A stretch of DNA of 64,000 bases, from positions 372,001 to 436,000 of the forward strand of contig NZ_JAMOZL010000007.1 of the NCBI RefSeq assembly GCF_023667495.1. The letters are read 5' to 3'. Below are positions 54,000-62,686 of the stretch, piece after piece (the first letter of the stretch is position 1; every line of letters begins with the position of its first letter). Source of the DNA: Dyadobacter sp. MSC1_007 (GTDB taxonomy: Bacteria > Bacteroidota > Bacteroidia > Cytophagales > Spirosomataceae). Made by a program: the position numbers and the translations under genes. A model generated the notes under the pieces. The model was not told the DNA's origin. It searched no databases and was given only the letters and a program-made list of their open reading frames with translations.

Positions 54000-55652
54000 A
54001 TGAGCAAATACATACTGCTGACGTTTCTTTTTTTGATTTCTGCATTAATAACGAAAGGTCAAAAAGGCCCGCTGGAAAATGTAGTAATCACCTCCGAAAA
54101 AGGCAAAATCGAGGTATCCGTTGGTGCAAACGGCGAATTGCATTTAAATGTACCTCCAAAGGACATTGCTAAATATAAAGCTGCCGGATTGGTGCATTAC
54201 AATGATTTCGGTGCCAAAGGTGACGGTAAAACGGATGATATAGACGCTATCGCGGCGACCCACGCATTTGCTAACCTGCATGGACTTTTGGTGAAAGCCA
54301 ACGACGGTGCCACCTACTACATTGGCGGGAAAGAGCGCACGGCGGTTATTCAGACGGATACTGATTTCGGCAAGTCGGCTTTCATGATCGACGATACAGA
54401 AGTGCAAAATCGCAATGCATCTGTTTTTATGGTTGGTTCAGGACTAAAATCATTCAAGCTCGAAAAGATATCTTCTCTAAAAAGAAACCAGAAAAAAATC
54501 GACGCGTCTTTGCCGGGACCATGTCTGATCACAGTTACGAATGCCAATGTGAAACAATACATCCGGTTTGGGCTCAATCAAAACAATGGCTCTTCGCAAA
54601 CCGATATATTCGTTGTCGATAAAAGCGGAAATGTGGATATGAATGCTCCGATCATCTGGGATTTTGACCAGATCACGGAAATTACGGCTCTTCCCATTGA
54701 CGAAAAGCAGTTGAAGATTACAGGCGGACGTTTCACTACCATTGCCAATAAGGCCGAATCAAAATACACCTATTATAACAGAAATATTGCGATCCGGCGG
54801 TCTAATGTCGTTTTGGAAGGACTGGAACACCGCATTACTGGCGAGGGTGATCAGGGGGCTCCTTATGGAGGGTTCATCAACATTGGCGACTGTGCCCATG
54901 TGACCGTAAAAAATACAATCCTGACCGGACACAAGACATATAGCACCATTGGAGCAGCCGGCAAGCCCGTCACGATGGGCACCTACGATCTTTCTGCCAA
55001 TCGTGCGGTTAATATATCTTTCGTGAATTGCACCCAGACTAACGACATCAACGACAATACCTACTGGGGTATTCTGGGGTCCAATTTCTGCAAAAACATG
55101 CTTTACGACCATTGTATCCTCTCCCGGTTCGATGCGCATCAGGGAGTTGCCAATGCCACCATCCGCAACTCGACGCTGGGGCACATGGGAATCAATGCTA
55201 TTGGGAGCGGACTTTTGCTGATAGAGAATTCTACCATAAAAGGCAGGAGCATTGTCAACCTGCGCTCGGACTATGGCAGTACATGGCAGGGAGAGGTGGT
55301 GATCCGCAACTGTGTTTTTGTGCCTTCAAATGGCAAGCCGGTTAGTGCTTCCCTCATTAACGGGTCCTATTCTGGTCGGCATAACTTCGGCTACACTTGC
55401 TATATGCCGGAGAAAATCACAATTGAAAACCTCCGTATTGAAGATTCCCAGCATCCTGAAAACTATCAGGGGCCTGCAATTTTCACCAACTTCAATCCGG
55501 AGATAACTGACGATTCCTATCAGGAGAAATTTCCTTATGTTAAGACTAAGGAAGTCATTCTCAGGAACGTAACCACGGCAAGCGGGAAAGCTGTGCGGGT
55601 TAGCGATAATGCAGTGATGTTTAAGGACGTCAAGGTTCTGGCCGGGAAGTGA
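54000..55652 (+). CDS. Secreted right-handed parallel beta-helix (pectate-lyase-like) protein
   Basis: A 550-residue protein with a signal peptide (cleavage near TKGQ at 20). After a short N-terminal domain, VHYNDFGAKGDGKTDDIDAI (about 62-81) is the classic start of the Pectate_lyase_3 / GH28-like beta-helix. A Gly/Asn-rich series of coils runs from about 230 to 545. No catalytic residues of a specific polysaccharide lyase or GH28 family can be assigned. It could be a glycan-degrading or -binding surface protein. It is followed 128 bp later by the cytochrome c peroxidase gene. Confidence 0.82.
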   Translation: MSKYILLTFLFLISALITKGQKGPLENVVITSEKGKIEVSVGANGELHLNVPPKDIAKYKAAGLVHYNDFGAKGDGKTDDIDAIAATHAFANLHGLLVKANDGATYYIGGKERTAVIQTDTDFGKSAFMIDDTEVQNRNASVFMVGSGLKSFKLEKISSLKRNQKKIDASLPGPCLITVTNANVKQYIRFGLNQNNGSSQTDIFVVDKSGNVDMNAPIIWDFDQITEITALPIDEKQLKITGGRFTTIANKAESKYTYYNRNIAIRRSNVVLEGLEHRITGEGDQGAPYGGFINIGDCAHVTVKNTILTGHKTYSTIGAAGKPVTMGTYDLSANRAVNISFVNCTQTNDINDNTYWGILGSNFCKNMLYDHCILSRFDAHQGVANATIRNSTLGHMGINAIGSGLLLIENSTIKGRSIVNLRSDYGSTWQGEVVIRNCVFVPSNGKPVSASLINGSYSGRHNFGYTCYMPEKITIENLRIEDSQHPENYQGPAIFTNFNPEITDDSYQEKFPYVKTKEVILRNVTTASGKAVRVSDNAVMFKDVKVLAGK

Positions 55653-55780
55653 TGCCGGTTCCGCGATAGTTGTCAGATTCTTTGCCACTAAATCAAACTA
55701 TTTGCTTCCACCCTATTTTTTGAATAAATTCGATAGCCTGCCCACTTCATTAAGTTGCGTACCCCCTCTTCCTCTTCAGC

Positions 55781-57715
55781 ATGACAAACGGATTTTTTCG
55801 GGCGCTATGCGCGGCCGTAGTGATTTTGATCTCCGCTGCTATTTTCCGTCCGGATGGTGGAAAGAAAATAAGCGCAGCCCAGCAGGCAGGCGAAGTTTAC
55901 CTGAATGAAATGCATCGGCTCGACTCCCTGCTGATTGCCTACCCGAACTACTTTTTGGATAGCAACTACACTGCCAGGTTTCGCGTTTATACCGAGCTTG
56001 CCCGTCAGTTCAAGCGCGTGGAGCTCTTCTTTCTGTATTTTTATCCTGAACAGGCATACTCCACGATGTGGCAGCCGATCCAGTCGACCAAGCAACCGGC
56101 TGGGCCGCCATTGCCGGATAATTTTTTGATTGCGGGGCCTTTTGGTGTTGATGCGGACTCTGTTGTCGCTAAAAGAAGTAAGACAAGCCGTGACTTTGAA
56201 AAAATGTTCATTACCCGCGCCGCGAATAATTTCCGGGCGACAATGGCTGAAACGCAATATGAAAAAGGTATTCCGCAAATTACGGACGGTCAGCTCATGG
56301 AAGCGCTGAAACTGCAATTGTTCAACGTCAGTAGCGTGGGGCTTGGTAATGGTGATTTTCAGCTGAATCCCGTCAATTTGCCGTGTGTCCAGGCCGAAAT
56401 GGAAGTTTGGAGCAAAGTCATGCGGATTTATCTGGCGCAGCTTCCCAAGTCTTCCAAAAAACTCAAAAGCCAGGTTGAAGATTTGCTGGGCAAGACTGAG
56501 AAATATCTGGCTGTAAATACTGATTTCGACTCATTCAATCGGATGGAGTTCTTAACCGGGTATCTCAATCCACTTTCCGCCCATTTGGCTACTGTAAGAA
56601 AAACGTTGAATATTCCTGCCAATCCCCGCTTTGCGGCACTCAATCCGGAAGCCAACAGTCTGTTTGAAGCAGATATTTTCAATTTGTCCTTCTTCATGCC
56701 GGATAGCAATGCCACCCTTTTCAAGGAACGCTCCGAACTGGGTAAGGTCCTGTTTTTCGATCCAATTCTTTCAGACAACAATGAGCGTTCCTGCGCATCT
56801 TGTCACAAACCTGAAATGGCATTTACCGACGGTTTGGGGAAAAGTATAAGCTTCACCCTCGGTCAGTTGCCCCGCAATGCACCGACCGTCATCAATTCGG
56901 TTTTTCAGCCATCGCAGTTTTGGGATTCGCGTGTCAATTCGCTTGAAGACCAGGCGGATTCGGTGATCATGAACCCTAACGAAATGCACGGGACATCATT
57001 TGAGATCGTGACTGAACGCATTACCGCCAGCGAAGAATACATCCGGCTTTTCAACAAAGCATTTCCTGAAACGGTGAAACATGGGATTTCCCGAAAACAC
57101 ATTAAAAGTGCGATTGCGTCCTATGAAAGGACTTTGGTCGGCCTTAATTCGCGGTTTGACAAATATATGAGAGGTGAGAAAACAGCTTTGAACACGCAGG
57201 AAATTAACGGTTTCAATGTTTTCATGGGCAAAGGACGCTGCGGAAGCTGCCATTATGCACCGTTGTTTAATGGTACCCTGCCGCCTCACTTTACCATTTC
57301 CGATCATCGCAGTTTGGGTGTGCCTGTGAAGGATACAATGAGCAAGTACGAACTCGATGCGGACATTGGTTTGCAGCATTCCAGGCGGAATCCATTGTTT
57401 AAGGCTTCATTCAAAGTCCCGACTGTCAGAAATGCGGCCCTCACAGCGCCATACATGCATAATGGCATTTACCGATCGCTCGATCAGGTTGTTGAATTCT
57501 ATAATCACGGGGCAGGCAATAAATTTGGATTCAGGATCTTTCTGTCCATTCTTCCCGACTCTTTAAACCTGAGCGAGACGGAAAAGAAAGACCTTATTTC
57601 CTTCGTACATGCACTCACCGACACCTCGGGCACAAGTGCGAGGCCGAGGTATTTGCCGGAAATAAAAGGAAAGCATGCCGTATTGAATGATCGGGTTGTC
57701 GGAGGTAAATTTTAG
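55781..57715 (+). CDS. Di-heme cytochrome c peroxidase (MauG family) with N-terminal extension
   Basis: A 644-residue exported protein. The N-terminal hydrophobic stretch (about 8-21) is the signal. Residues about 25-280 form an all-helical, imelysin-like segment. The C-terminal half is a CcpA/MauG domain with two heme c sites, CASCH at 338-342 and CGSCH at 487-491, a methionine-containing loop (APYMHNGIY) before the end, and the conserved R-N-A-P-T-V-I-N-S. It should reduce H2O2 or oxidise a protein partner in the periplasm. The family core is about 320-350 residues, so the extension nearly doubles the length. Its stop is 1 bp from the convergent dipeptidase stop. Confidence 0.9.
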   Translation: MTNGFFRALCAAVVILISAAIFRPDGGKKISAAQQAGEVYLNEMHRLDSLLIAYPNYFLDSNYTARFRVYTELARQFKRVELFFLYFYPEQAYSTMWQPIQSTKQPAGPPLPDNFLIAGPFGVDADSVVAKRSKTSRDFEKMFITRAANNFRATMAETQYEKGIPQITDGQLMEALKLQLFNVSSVGLGNGDFQLNPVNLPCVQAEMEVWSKVMRIYLAQLPKSSKKLKSQVEDLLGKTEKYLAVNTDFDSFNRMEFLTGYLNPLSAHLATVRKTLNIPANPRFAALNPEANSLFEADIFNLSFFMPDSNATLFKERSELGKVLFFDPILSDNNERSCASCHKPEMAFTDGLGKSISFTLGQLPRNAPTVINSVFQPSQFWDSRVNSLEDQADSVIMNPNEMHGTSFEIVTERITASEEYIRLFNKAFPETVKHGISRKHIKSAIASYERTLVGLNSRFDKYMRGEKTALNTQEINGFNVFMGKGRCGSCHYAPLFNGTLPPHFTISDHRSLGVPVKDTMSKYELDADIGLQHSRRNPLFKASFKVPTVRNAALTAPYMHNGIYRSLDQVVEFYNHGAGNKFGFRIFLSILPDSLNLSETEKKDLISFVHALTDTSGTSARPRYLPEIKGKHAVLNDRVVGGKF

Positions 57716-57716
57716 T

Positions 57717-58985
57717 TTATTTTCCCTCCGTCACCTGCCGGATCACCCTTAGCCAGTTTAAGCCAAGGACCTTTTTGATCCGCTGATCGCTGTAACCCAG
57801 CTTTTGCATAGCAATGGTGATTTGCGGAAAGTCACTGATGTCTTTGATTTCGCGTGGCAGTTCAGGGCCGCCATCCAGATCGGAGCCCAGGGCAATGTGG
57901 TCTTCACCGACCAGGTTTACACCATAATCGATCACCTTGGCCAGCTGGTCTACATGCATCCAGTACTCGTCGGGAATGGTCCCTTTGAAAGTAAATGGAA
58001 GCTCTTTCGCAAATTCCTTGTCCACGTCTTCAATGGTTTGCGTTGTAACCTGGGAAGTTAATATCCGCGGCGTTTTAGGCTGAGGTTGTACTTTGACAGG
58101 ATTGTTCGCTTTCTGCCATGCCCAATATTTTGGATTGTTGAAGAGGCTGCCGAAATGGACGCCGATAACGCCTCCTTTTGACGCGATCGCTTTGGCAGCT
58201 TCGTCGGTAATGCAGCGGGGATGGTCCACTATTTTGTGAAAACCGCCGTGGCTGTAAATCACCGGATGACGACTGGCGGCCACCGATTGCATAATGGCGT
58301 CGTTGGATGCGTGGGCTACATTGATCACCATGCCGAGATCGTTCATTTCTTTGATCACCGCTTTTCCGTGATCATTAATGCCACCCCAGGTGTAAACATC
58401 GTTGCAGGCATCGATAAACGCATTGGTGGTACTGTGGGCGGTCAGTTGCATGGAGCGCAGGCCTAGCTTGTAAAGCGCGCGCAGCAGATCCAGGTCGCCA
58501 TAAAGGTCATAGCCGCCTTCCAGGTCGAGGAAAGCCGCCATTTTGCCTTTTTTATTGATACGTTCAATGTCCGAAGCCGTGAGCGCCAGCTCAATCATTG
58601 CATTGTTCTTCTTAATCTGATCCAATGCGAGGTTCACCACCCGAAATGTGTTTTTTGTCTCGAACCGGCCCGGATAATAGTTTTCAGGCGTATAAGCCGA
58701 AAAAAACATCGCATCCAGCCCACCTTCTTTTGCCCTCGGTAGATCGACGGTACCGTCCGGATAACGCTGGCCAATATCAGTTTTCATCACCAGCTCGCGA
58801 CTCATCACATGCGTATGCCCGTCCATCACGAAAGCGTCGCGATGCAAGTCGGGCATCGGCTTATGCTCAGGAATCAAAGGAGCATTGTTTCTAGCAAAAG
58901 AAACGTGTAAATGAGAGTTCTTTGGTAAAACACCACGGATTGCGGGAAGTATTGTTAAGCCTTTTATTACGTCTCTGCGTTTCAT
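57717..58985 (-). CDS. Membrane dipeptidase (M19/renal dipeptidase family)
   Basis: A 422-residue exported M19 peptidase. The N-terminus KRRDVIKGLTILPA is a Tat-like signal. The zinc motif reads D-G-H-T-H-V, so the usual HxD is HxH here. The other family blocks are present: L-E-G-G (Glu ligand), L-T-A-H-S-T-T-N, I-N-V-A-H-A-S, PVIYSHGGFHKI, and the C-terminal GSDLDGG. It cleaves dipeptides, often containing D-residues or dehydro residues. It is convergent with the peroxidase gene and is followed upstream by the YoeB module on the same strand. Confidence 0.9.
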   Translation of the reverse strand: MKRRDVIKGLTILPAIRGVLPKNSHLHVSFARNNAPLIPEHKPMPDLHRDAFVMDGHTHVMSRELVMKTDIGQRYPDGTVDLPRAKEGGLDAMFFSAYTPENYYPGRFETKNTFRVVNLALDQIKKNNAMIELALTASDIERINKKGKMAAFLDLEGGYDLYGDLDLLRALYKLGLRSMQLTAHSTTNAFIDACNDVYTWGGINDHGKAVIKEMNDLGMVINVAHASNDAIMQSVAASRHPVIYSHGGFHKIVDHPRCITDEAAKAIASKGGVIGVHFGSLFNNPKYWAWQKANNPVKVQPQPKTPRILTSQVTTQTIEDVDKEFAKELPFTFKGTIPDEYWMHVDQLAKVIDYGVNLVGEDHIALGSDLDGGPELPREIKDISDFPQITIAMQKLGYSDQRIKKVLGLNWLRVIRQVTEGK

Positions 58986-58988
58986 TCG

Positions 58989-59264
58989 CTATTTGTCATC
59001 GTAATGACCTTTGGAGGATATGATATCTACTGTAATGGTTTGATCATCTACTGAATATAGAAGTCTATGCTTGTCGGTAATTTTTCTGGCATATAGTCCT
59101 GCGAGATCATGCTTTTTAAGCTGCGGTTTGCCTCGTCCGGTCTTAGGATGTTCCGCAAGCTCCTCTATTAGCAGCCTTGCTTTCTTATACGCCTGTGGTT
59201 CAGACCTTTTCAAGAACTGTAAGTCTTCCTTTGCTTTATCAGAGAAAATAAGTGTGTATATCAC
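58989..59264 (-). CDS. YoeB/Txe-family mRNA interferase toxin
   Basis: A 91-residue RelE-fold toxin. The family features are visible: a W-free N-terminus YTLIFSDKAKEDLQFLKRSEPQAYKKARLLIEE, KPQLKKHDLAGLYARKITDKHRLLYSV (the L-x-G-x-x-S/A-R-x-I-x-x-x-H-R-L-v-Y motif), and a C-terminal S-S-K-G-H-Y-D-D. His residues close to the end act in catalysis in YoeB. It starts with GTG overlapping the antitoxin stop by 4 bp. YoeB cuts mRNA on the ribosome. Confidence 0.93.
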   Translation of the reverse strand: MIYTLIFSDKAKEDLQFLKRSEPQAYKKARLLIEELAEHPKTGRGKPQLKKHDLAGLYARKITDKHRLLYSVDDQTITVDIISSKGHYDDK

Positions 59265-59521
59265 AGGTTGTCAAAAAATGCATCAAGTTCTTCTTTATTC
59301 TTGACGACCGTACTTTTCCCCTCTCTGATTTCCTGTTGCGCATCTTTAATCCGCTGGATCATTTCAGGAGTGAAATACAGGTCGTCCTCAGAGACAGGAG
59401 TAAGGACATAGGATTGTTTTCGACCTCTCCTGATAACCACTTTTTCTCCCTTATCGGCCATTTCAAAGAAATCCTTTTGTCTCTCTCTGAATTGCCTGCT
59501 TGTTGTTTCTATAATTGCCAT
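59261..59521 (-). CDS. YefM/Phd-family antitoxin
   Basis: An 86-residue antitoxin with the Phd/YefM N-terminal DNA-binding fold (MAIIETTSRQFRERQKDFFEMADKGEKVVIRRGRKQSYVLTPV) and a long charged helical C-terminus that binds the toxin. I chose the ATG at 59521: it sits directly at the end of the operator, and a 7-residue upstream extension (59542) would start inside the promoter box. It lies 4 bp over the toxin start. Confidence 0.92.
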   Translation of the reverse strand: MAIIETTSRQFRERQKDFFEMADKGEKVVIRRGRKQSYVLTPVSEDDLYFTPEMIQRIKDAQQEIREGKSTVVKNKEELDAFFDNL

Positions 59522-59549
59522 TGTGTACTTTTTTTGGTACACAAATATA
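59521..59549 (-). promoter_or_regulatory. Operator and -7 box of the YefM-YoeB module
   Basis: TTGTGTAC (59521-59528) and GTACACAA (59537-59544) form a perfect inverted repeat with an 8-bp spacer. It contains the TGTAC core expected for YefM operators. On the minus strand TATATTTG (59549-59542) is a TAnnTTTG box overlapping it, so antitoxin binding would block the promoter. Confidence 0.75.
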
Positions 59550-59595
59550 AGCCTATTTATTAGAAAATGTATCGCGGCTAAAAGTATTGGCTGGT

Positions 59596-59768
59596 GAATG
59601 ATTGAATGATTGAATGACTAATGATTGAATGATTGAATGAGCCGCGGAACGGGGAATGAGTGAATGAGCGAATGATTTTCAAACCACTCTGAATTTTCTC
59701 GTTAACCTTGAACCAGATAACCAATCAATTATTCAGCCGTTTATTCGGTCATTCAATCATTCAATCAT
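59596..59768. repeat. TGAATGAT simple repeats in inverted orientation
   Basis: GAATGATT-type units run from 59596 to 59640, and the complementary TCATTCAATCATTCAATCAT is at 59749-59768. The two could pair over about 20 bp. A related stretch, TCATTCAATCATTCAAAATT, lies at 13604-13623. The 237-bp gap 59543-59779 has no gene. Confidence 0.6.
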
Positions 59769-59779
59769 GCAAAATTCAC

Positions 59780-61093
59780 TTATTCACTAAACCCTCGCAA
59801 ATACGCCTTACTCGGCGGGCGCTCGCCTCTGCTAAATTGCGGCCCGCGCGTTGAGCGGTATTTTATGTTCATGAATGGCGTTTCAATGCGGCGTCCGACG
59901 GCGGAGTATTTGCCGTTTTCCCAGTTCGAATCCATGTTGTAGTTGGTAATTCCTGTGGATAGCAGCAGCCGCTCGGCATTGAATGGCTCCTTTTTGGTCA
60001 CCATCATTTCGGTGATCCAGTGTGGTTGCGAGTTAGAAGCATGGTACTGATCGAATGGGCCGGGCCAGCCAAGCATGGAGATGATCGTCGGATCCTTTTG
60101 TCCTTCGATTTCGCCGGCATAGGTCCAGCCCACACCCTGGGCATTGTAAATCGCCGCTTTTGTCCCATCATTATATTCTACAATGCAGACGTTTGGCTTG
60201 GCTATCTCCTTAAAATGTCCCGGTTTCAGGTCAAAGCTTATCCTTGCAGCTTCAAGCAGTTTACCTGCCCAGGGGTTCTGCTCGGTCCACTTCCACGTTT
60301 CAGGCCCCCGTATACATTGCACCGACTTTACACCCGTTTCACCTCCCTTGCGGCGTTCCACAAATGCCTGTAAGACATCGACACAATGGAAAAGGGCACC
60401 CTCGTCGGGTGCGCCTCCGAGAACGAGTGAATGTTTTAAGGGCGTATCAATGTCGAGTTCTATCTCAGGTTTGCGGAAATAGGTTGGTATGGAAGAACCG
60501 CCGGTTAGCGGAAAGTTTAGTTCGCGCGATTTGTCGAACATCCATTTGGCTTCGTCCCAATTGTAGGAAAGGTGTTTATCATTAAAAACTGGCACGGAGC
60601 GCTTGCTTTGCTCGAAAACGCGGATCACTTTTTCGTACATCCACCAACGCGGCAAAAGCCATTGCCCTTTGAGATTAGTTGGATAATCCCCATGCTCTCC
60701 AACGATGACAACCCCATCCACAGCAAGCTCCTTTCCCCCAAGCATGACGGCTTCACCGACTGTTTTGAAGATCGGAATGTTTTTTGATTTGCAAATTTTC
60801 TGGCCCAGCAGACTCGTTTCAAGCTGATGAATGTAAACAGACACCACATCCACGCGCGAAGGCATGTGGGCGCCCTGCCACCAGTAGCCGTCGAGCAACT
60901 TCGTTACGATCCAGTCAGCATGTGATCTTGTAGCGCCCCAATAGGTAATGAGGCACGCGATGCGAGGTTTTGTTTGTGCAGTTTGCGGAACAGCAGCGGC
61001 CGTGTTCCCCGCCAATGCTGCCAAACCGGCCATTCCGGTTACACCAAGCATTTCGCGCCGGGTGAGGCGCGGGTTGGGTTGTGGGGTTGTCAT
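59780..61093 (-). CDS. Tat-exported protein of unknown function
   Basis: A 437-residue protein with a twin-arginine signal (LTRREMLGVTGMAGLAALAG, cleavage near residue 34). I do not recognise a characterised family. It starts with a strand/loop (KPRIACLITYWGATRSHADWIVTKLLDGYWW) of the type seen in oxidoreductase-like Planctomycete/Bacteroidota proteins, and has conserved-looking Trp, His and Gly positions (VIVGEHGDYP, GGSSIPTYFRKP, LGGAPDEGALFHC). There are no membrane segments after the signal. It lies 5 bp downstream of abiEii on the same strand, but this is not a typical AbiE partner. Confidence 0.6.
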   Translation of the reverse strand: MTTPQPNPRLTRREMLGVTGMAGLAALAGNTAAAVPQTAQTKPRIACLITYWGATRSHADWIVTKLLDGYWWQGAHMPSRVDVVSVYIHQLETSLLGQKICKSKNIPIFKTVGEAVMLGGKELAVDGVVIVGEHGDYPTNLKGQWLLPRWWMYEKVIRVFEQSKRSVPVFNDKHLSYNWDEAKWMFDKSRELNFPLTGGSSIPTYFRKPEIELDIDTPLKHSLVLGGAPDEGALFHCVDVLQAFVERRKGGETGVKSVQCIRGPETWKWTEQNPWAGKLLEAARISFDLKPGHFKEIAKPNVCIVEYNDGTKAAIYNAQGVGWTYAGEIEGQKDPTIISMLGWPGPFDQYHASNSQPHWITEMMVTKKEPFNAERLLLSTGITNYNMDSNWENGKYSAVGRRIETPFMNIKYRSTRGPQFSRGERPPSKAYLRGFSE

Positions 61094-61098
61094 GATGT

Positions 61099-61962
61099 TT
61101 AAGGTTTAGGTGAACCAACGTTCAGTTTTGATGCAAGATCATGAAAATACTGCGGACTCCAGATGTCCAGAACTCGGGGATCCGGTATAAATCTTCGAAT
61201 ATCATCCTTAATCCGTGAAAAATTAACAGCATCGATTTTTGCATTTAACAATTCCCGAAACTCCGCTTCACTGATATTCTCCTGATCCCAATCACCGCTA
61301 TCTTTGGCACGTAGGGCGAAGTGTTTAAGATTCAATGTAACGCCTTTTCTAATATACCATTCCATATCGTACCAGTCGCGTCCCTTTACATTATCCTTCC
61401 ATTTTCTGAAAAGTAAGGCATGCATTTTACCTGCGAAAAGGTCAGAAATGCTGAAACACTTCACGTAGAAGGAAAATGGTTTCAGCAGAAGCTTTTCCTC
61501 AATATCAAAACCCGGGGGCGGCATGGTGTCAACTTCCAACTTAATTTTGATACTGGCCGTTTGGCCGAGCCCTTGTTGAGGTACAACGCCTTCCAATACG
61601 AGTTCTCGCCAGATTGTTTCAGATTTCAGGAATGCCGAATCTACGTTCGTTTTAACCGCTTTCTGCTTTTCCTTAATTGATACCTTCATGCCTAAAGCTT
61701 CAAATTCATCGACGATCGCAGGCAAATAGAAGTTGATTGAAAAATCGGGGTCAACTTCGAGCAGTGAGAAGTCAAGATCCTCCGAAAATCGGTCAAGTCC
61801 GTAAAAGATGCGGAGGGCAGTCCCACCGTAGAAAGCAGCCTTTGTGAAGAATCCTCTCCGATATAAACCGGCCAACGCGACCTCCTGCATGATCTCACGC
61901 AGAGCCTGTGTAGCCTCGTCCTTGTTGGTAGGATTATAGCTTGCCAACCACTCTTTAATCAT
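61099..61962 (-). CDS. AbiEii/AbiGii-family nucleotidyltransferase toxin
   Basis: A 287-residue DNA polymerase beta-like nucleotidyltransferase. The motif GGTALRIFYGLDRFSEDLDFSL (residues 46-67, with G46-G47 and the D62-x-D64 pair) is the DUF1814/AbiEii signature, followed by the K-M-H-A-L-L-F-R-K-W and R-D-W-Y-D motifs. Its start overlaps the AbiEi stop by 4 bp. AbiEii is the toxin of type IV toxin-antitoxin/abortive infection modules that modify tRNA or other RNA with nucleotides. Confidence 0.92.
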   Translation of the reverse strand: MIKEWLASYNPTNKDEATQALREIMQEVALAGLYRRGFFTKAAFYGGTALRIFYGLDRFSEDLDFSLLEVDPDFSINFYLPAIVDEFEALGMKVSIKEKQKAVKTNVDSAFLKSETIWRELVLEGVVPQQGLGQTASIKIKLEVDTMPPPGFDIEEKLLLKPFSFYVKCFSISDLFAGKMHALLFRKWKDNVKGRDWYDMEWYIRKGVTLNLKHFALRAKDSGDWDQENISEAEFRELLNAKIDAVNFSRIKDDIRRFIPDPRVLDIWSPQYFHDLASKLNVGSPKP

Positions 61963-62597
61963 AGTTCTTTGAGGAGTTTAATGATATATGCCAAACTCTC
62001 ACGTTTCGGAGAATCGTTTAGCCAGCTTTCCATTGCCTCAATATCCAGTTGTTTCAACTGTTCTTCATCTATTCTCAGGTCTTCAATCACGTATTCACGG
62101 GCTGCAATTTTACTGCGGAGCTTTAAACCTACCGTATTGATTATTTTGTCAAATAAAGCTTTCTCGGCTGATGCGATGAGAATGTTCTGGTTTTCTCCGA
62201 TCTCAACCTGCCGAATTCCGAAACTATAATAAGGTAGTGGTAACCGTATGAAACTAAAACTGCCGATCGGCGTGTCGAACCGACGTGTAGCTTTTGTTGT
62301 TGCGGAGGAGATCTCAAACACTCGTTCAGGAATTAACCCATGATATGATAACGCACTATCAAATGACACATAACTGGGTCCCAGCATGTGGTTTGCCAGA
62401 AGGAATGGCTCCGTACGTTTCTTTGAAATTTTGGCAGATGGTAAGTATAACCCCTTTTTTACCGGTTCAATGATCCCTGCGGAGATCAACTCATGAATTT
62501 TGTCGTTGGGGCGTTTATAGTCTTTCAACAGGGAGCTGAGCAGCTGATGTGTCAGCGGCTGACTTGAAAAATTTCGTATACTTTGGTAGAGATCCAT
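61959..62597 (-). CDS. AbiEi-like antitoxin (winged-helix transcriptional regulator)
   Basis: A 212-residue AbiEi-type protein. An N-terminal winged helix (about 1-60; LLSSLLKDYKRPNDKIHELISAGIIEPVKKGLYL) is followed by the AbiEi_3-type C-terminal domain (SYVSFDSALSYHGLIPE, ASAEKALFDKI). I chose the ATG at 62597 (MDLYQSIRNF), eight bases after a perfect 17-bp inverted repeat at 62605-62645; an upstream non-standard extension would start inside the promoter. It is the cognate antitoxin and probable autoregulator. A 4-bp overlap with the toxin gene couples translation. Confidence 0.88.
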   Translation of the reverse strand: MDLYQSIRNFSSQPLTHQLLSSLLKDYKRPNDKIHELISAGIIEPVKKGLYLPSAKISKKRTEPFLLANHMLGPSYVSFDSALSYHGLIPERVFEISSATTKATRRFDTPIGSFSFIRLPLPYYSFGIRQVEIGENQNILIASAEKALFDKIINTVGLKLRSKIAAREYVIEDLRIDEEQLKQLDIEAMESWLNDSPKRESLAYIIKLLKEL

Positions 62598-62604
62598 GTG
62601 TGAA

Positions 62605-62645
62605 TTTAATAAGATAATCGGAATAAACCCGATTATCTTATTAAA
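62605..62645. promoter_or_regulatory. 17-bp perfect inverted repeat upstream of abiEi
   Basis: TTTAATAAGATAATCGG (62605-62621) and CCGATTATCTTATTAAA (62629-62645) are exact complements with a 7-bp spacer. A TAnnTTTR box (TAAATTTA, 62654-62661, minus strand) lies just beyond. AbiEi proteins are known to bind inverted repeats at their own promoter, so this is the likely operator. It could also form a hairpin in the leader. Confidence 0.75.
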
Positions 62646-62686
62646 AATGTACATAAATTTACCTTACATGGCTCATGAACACCGGC

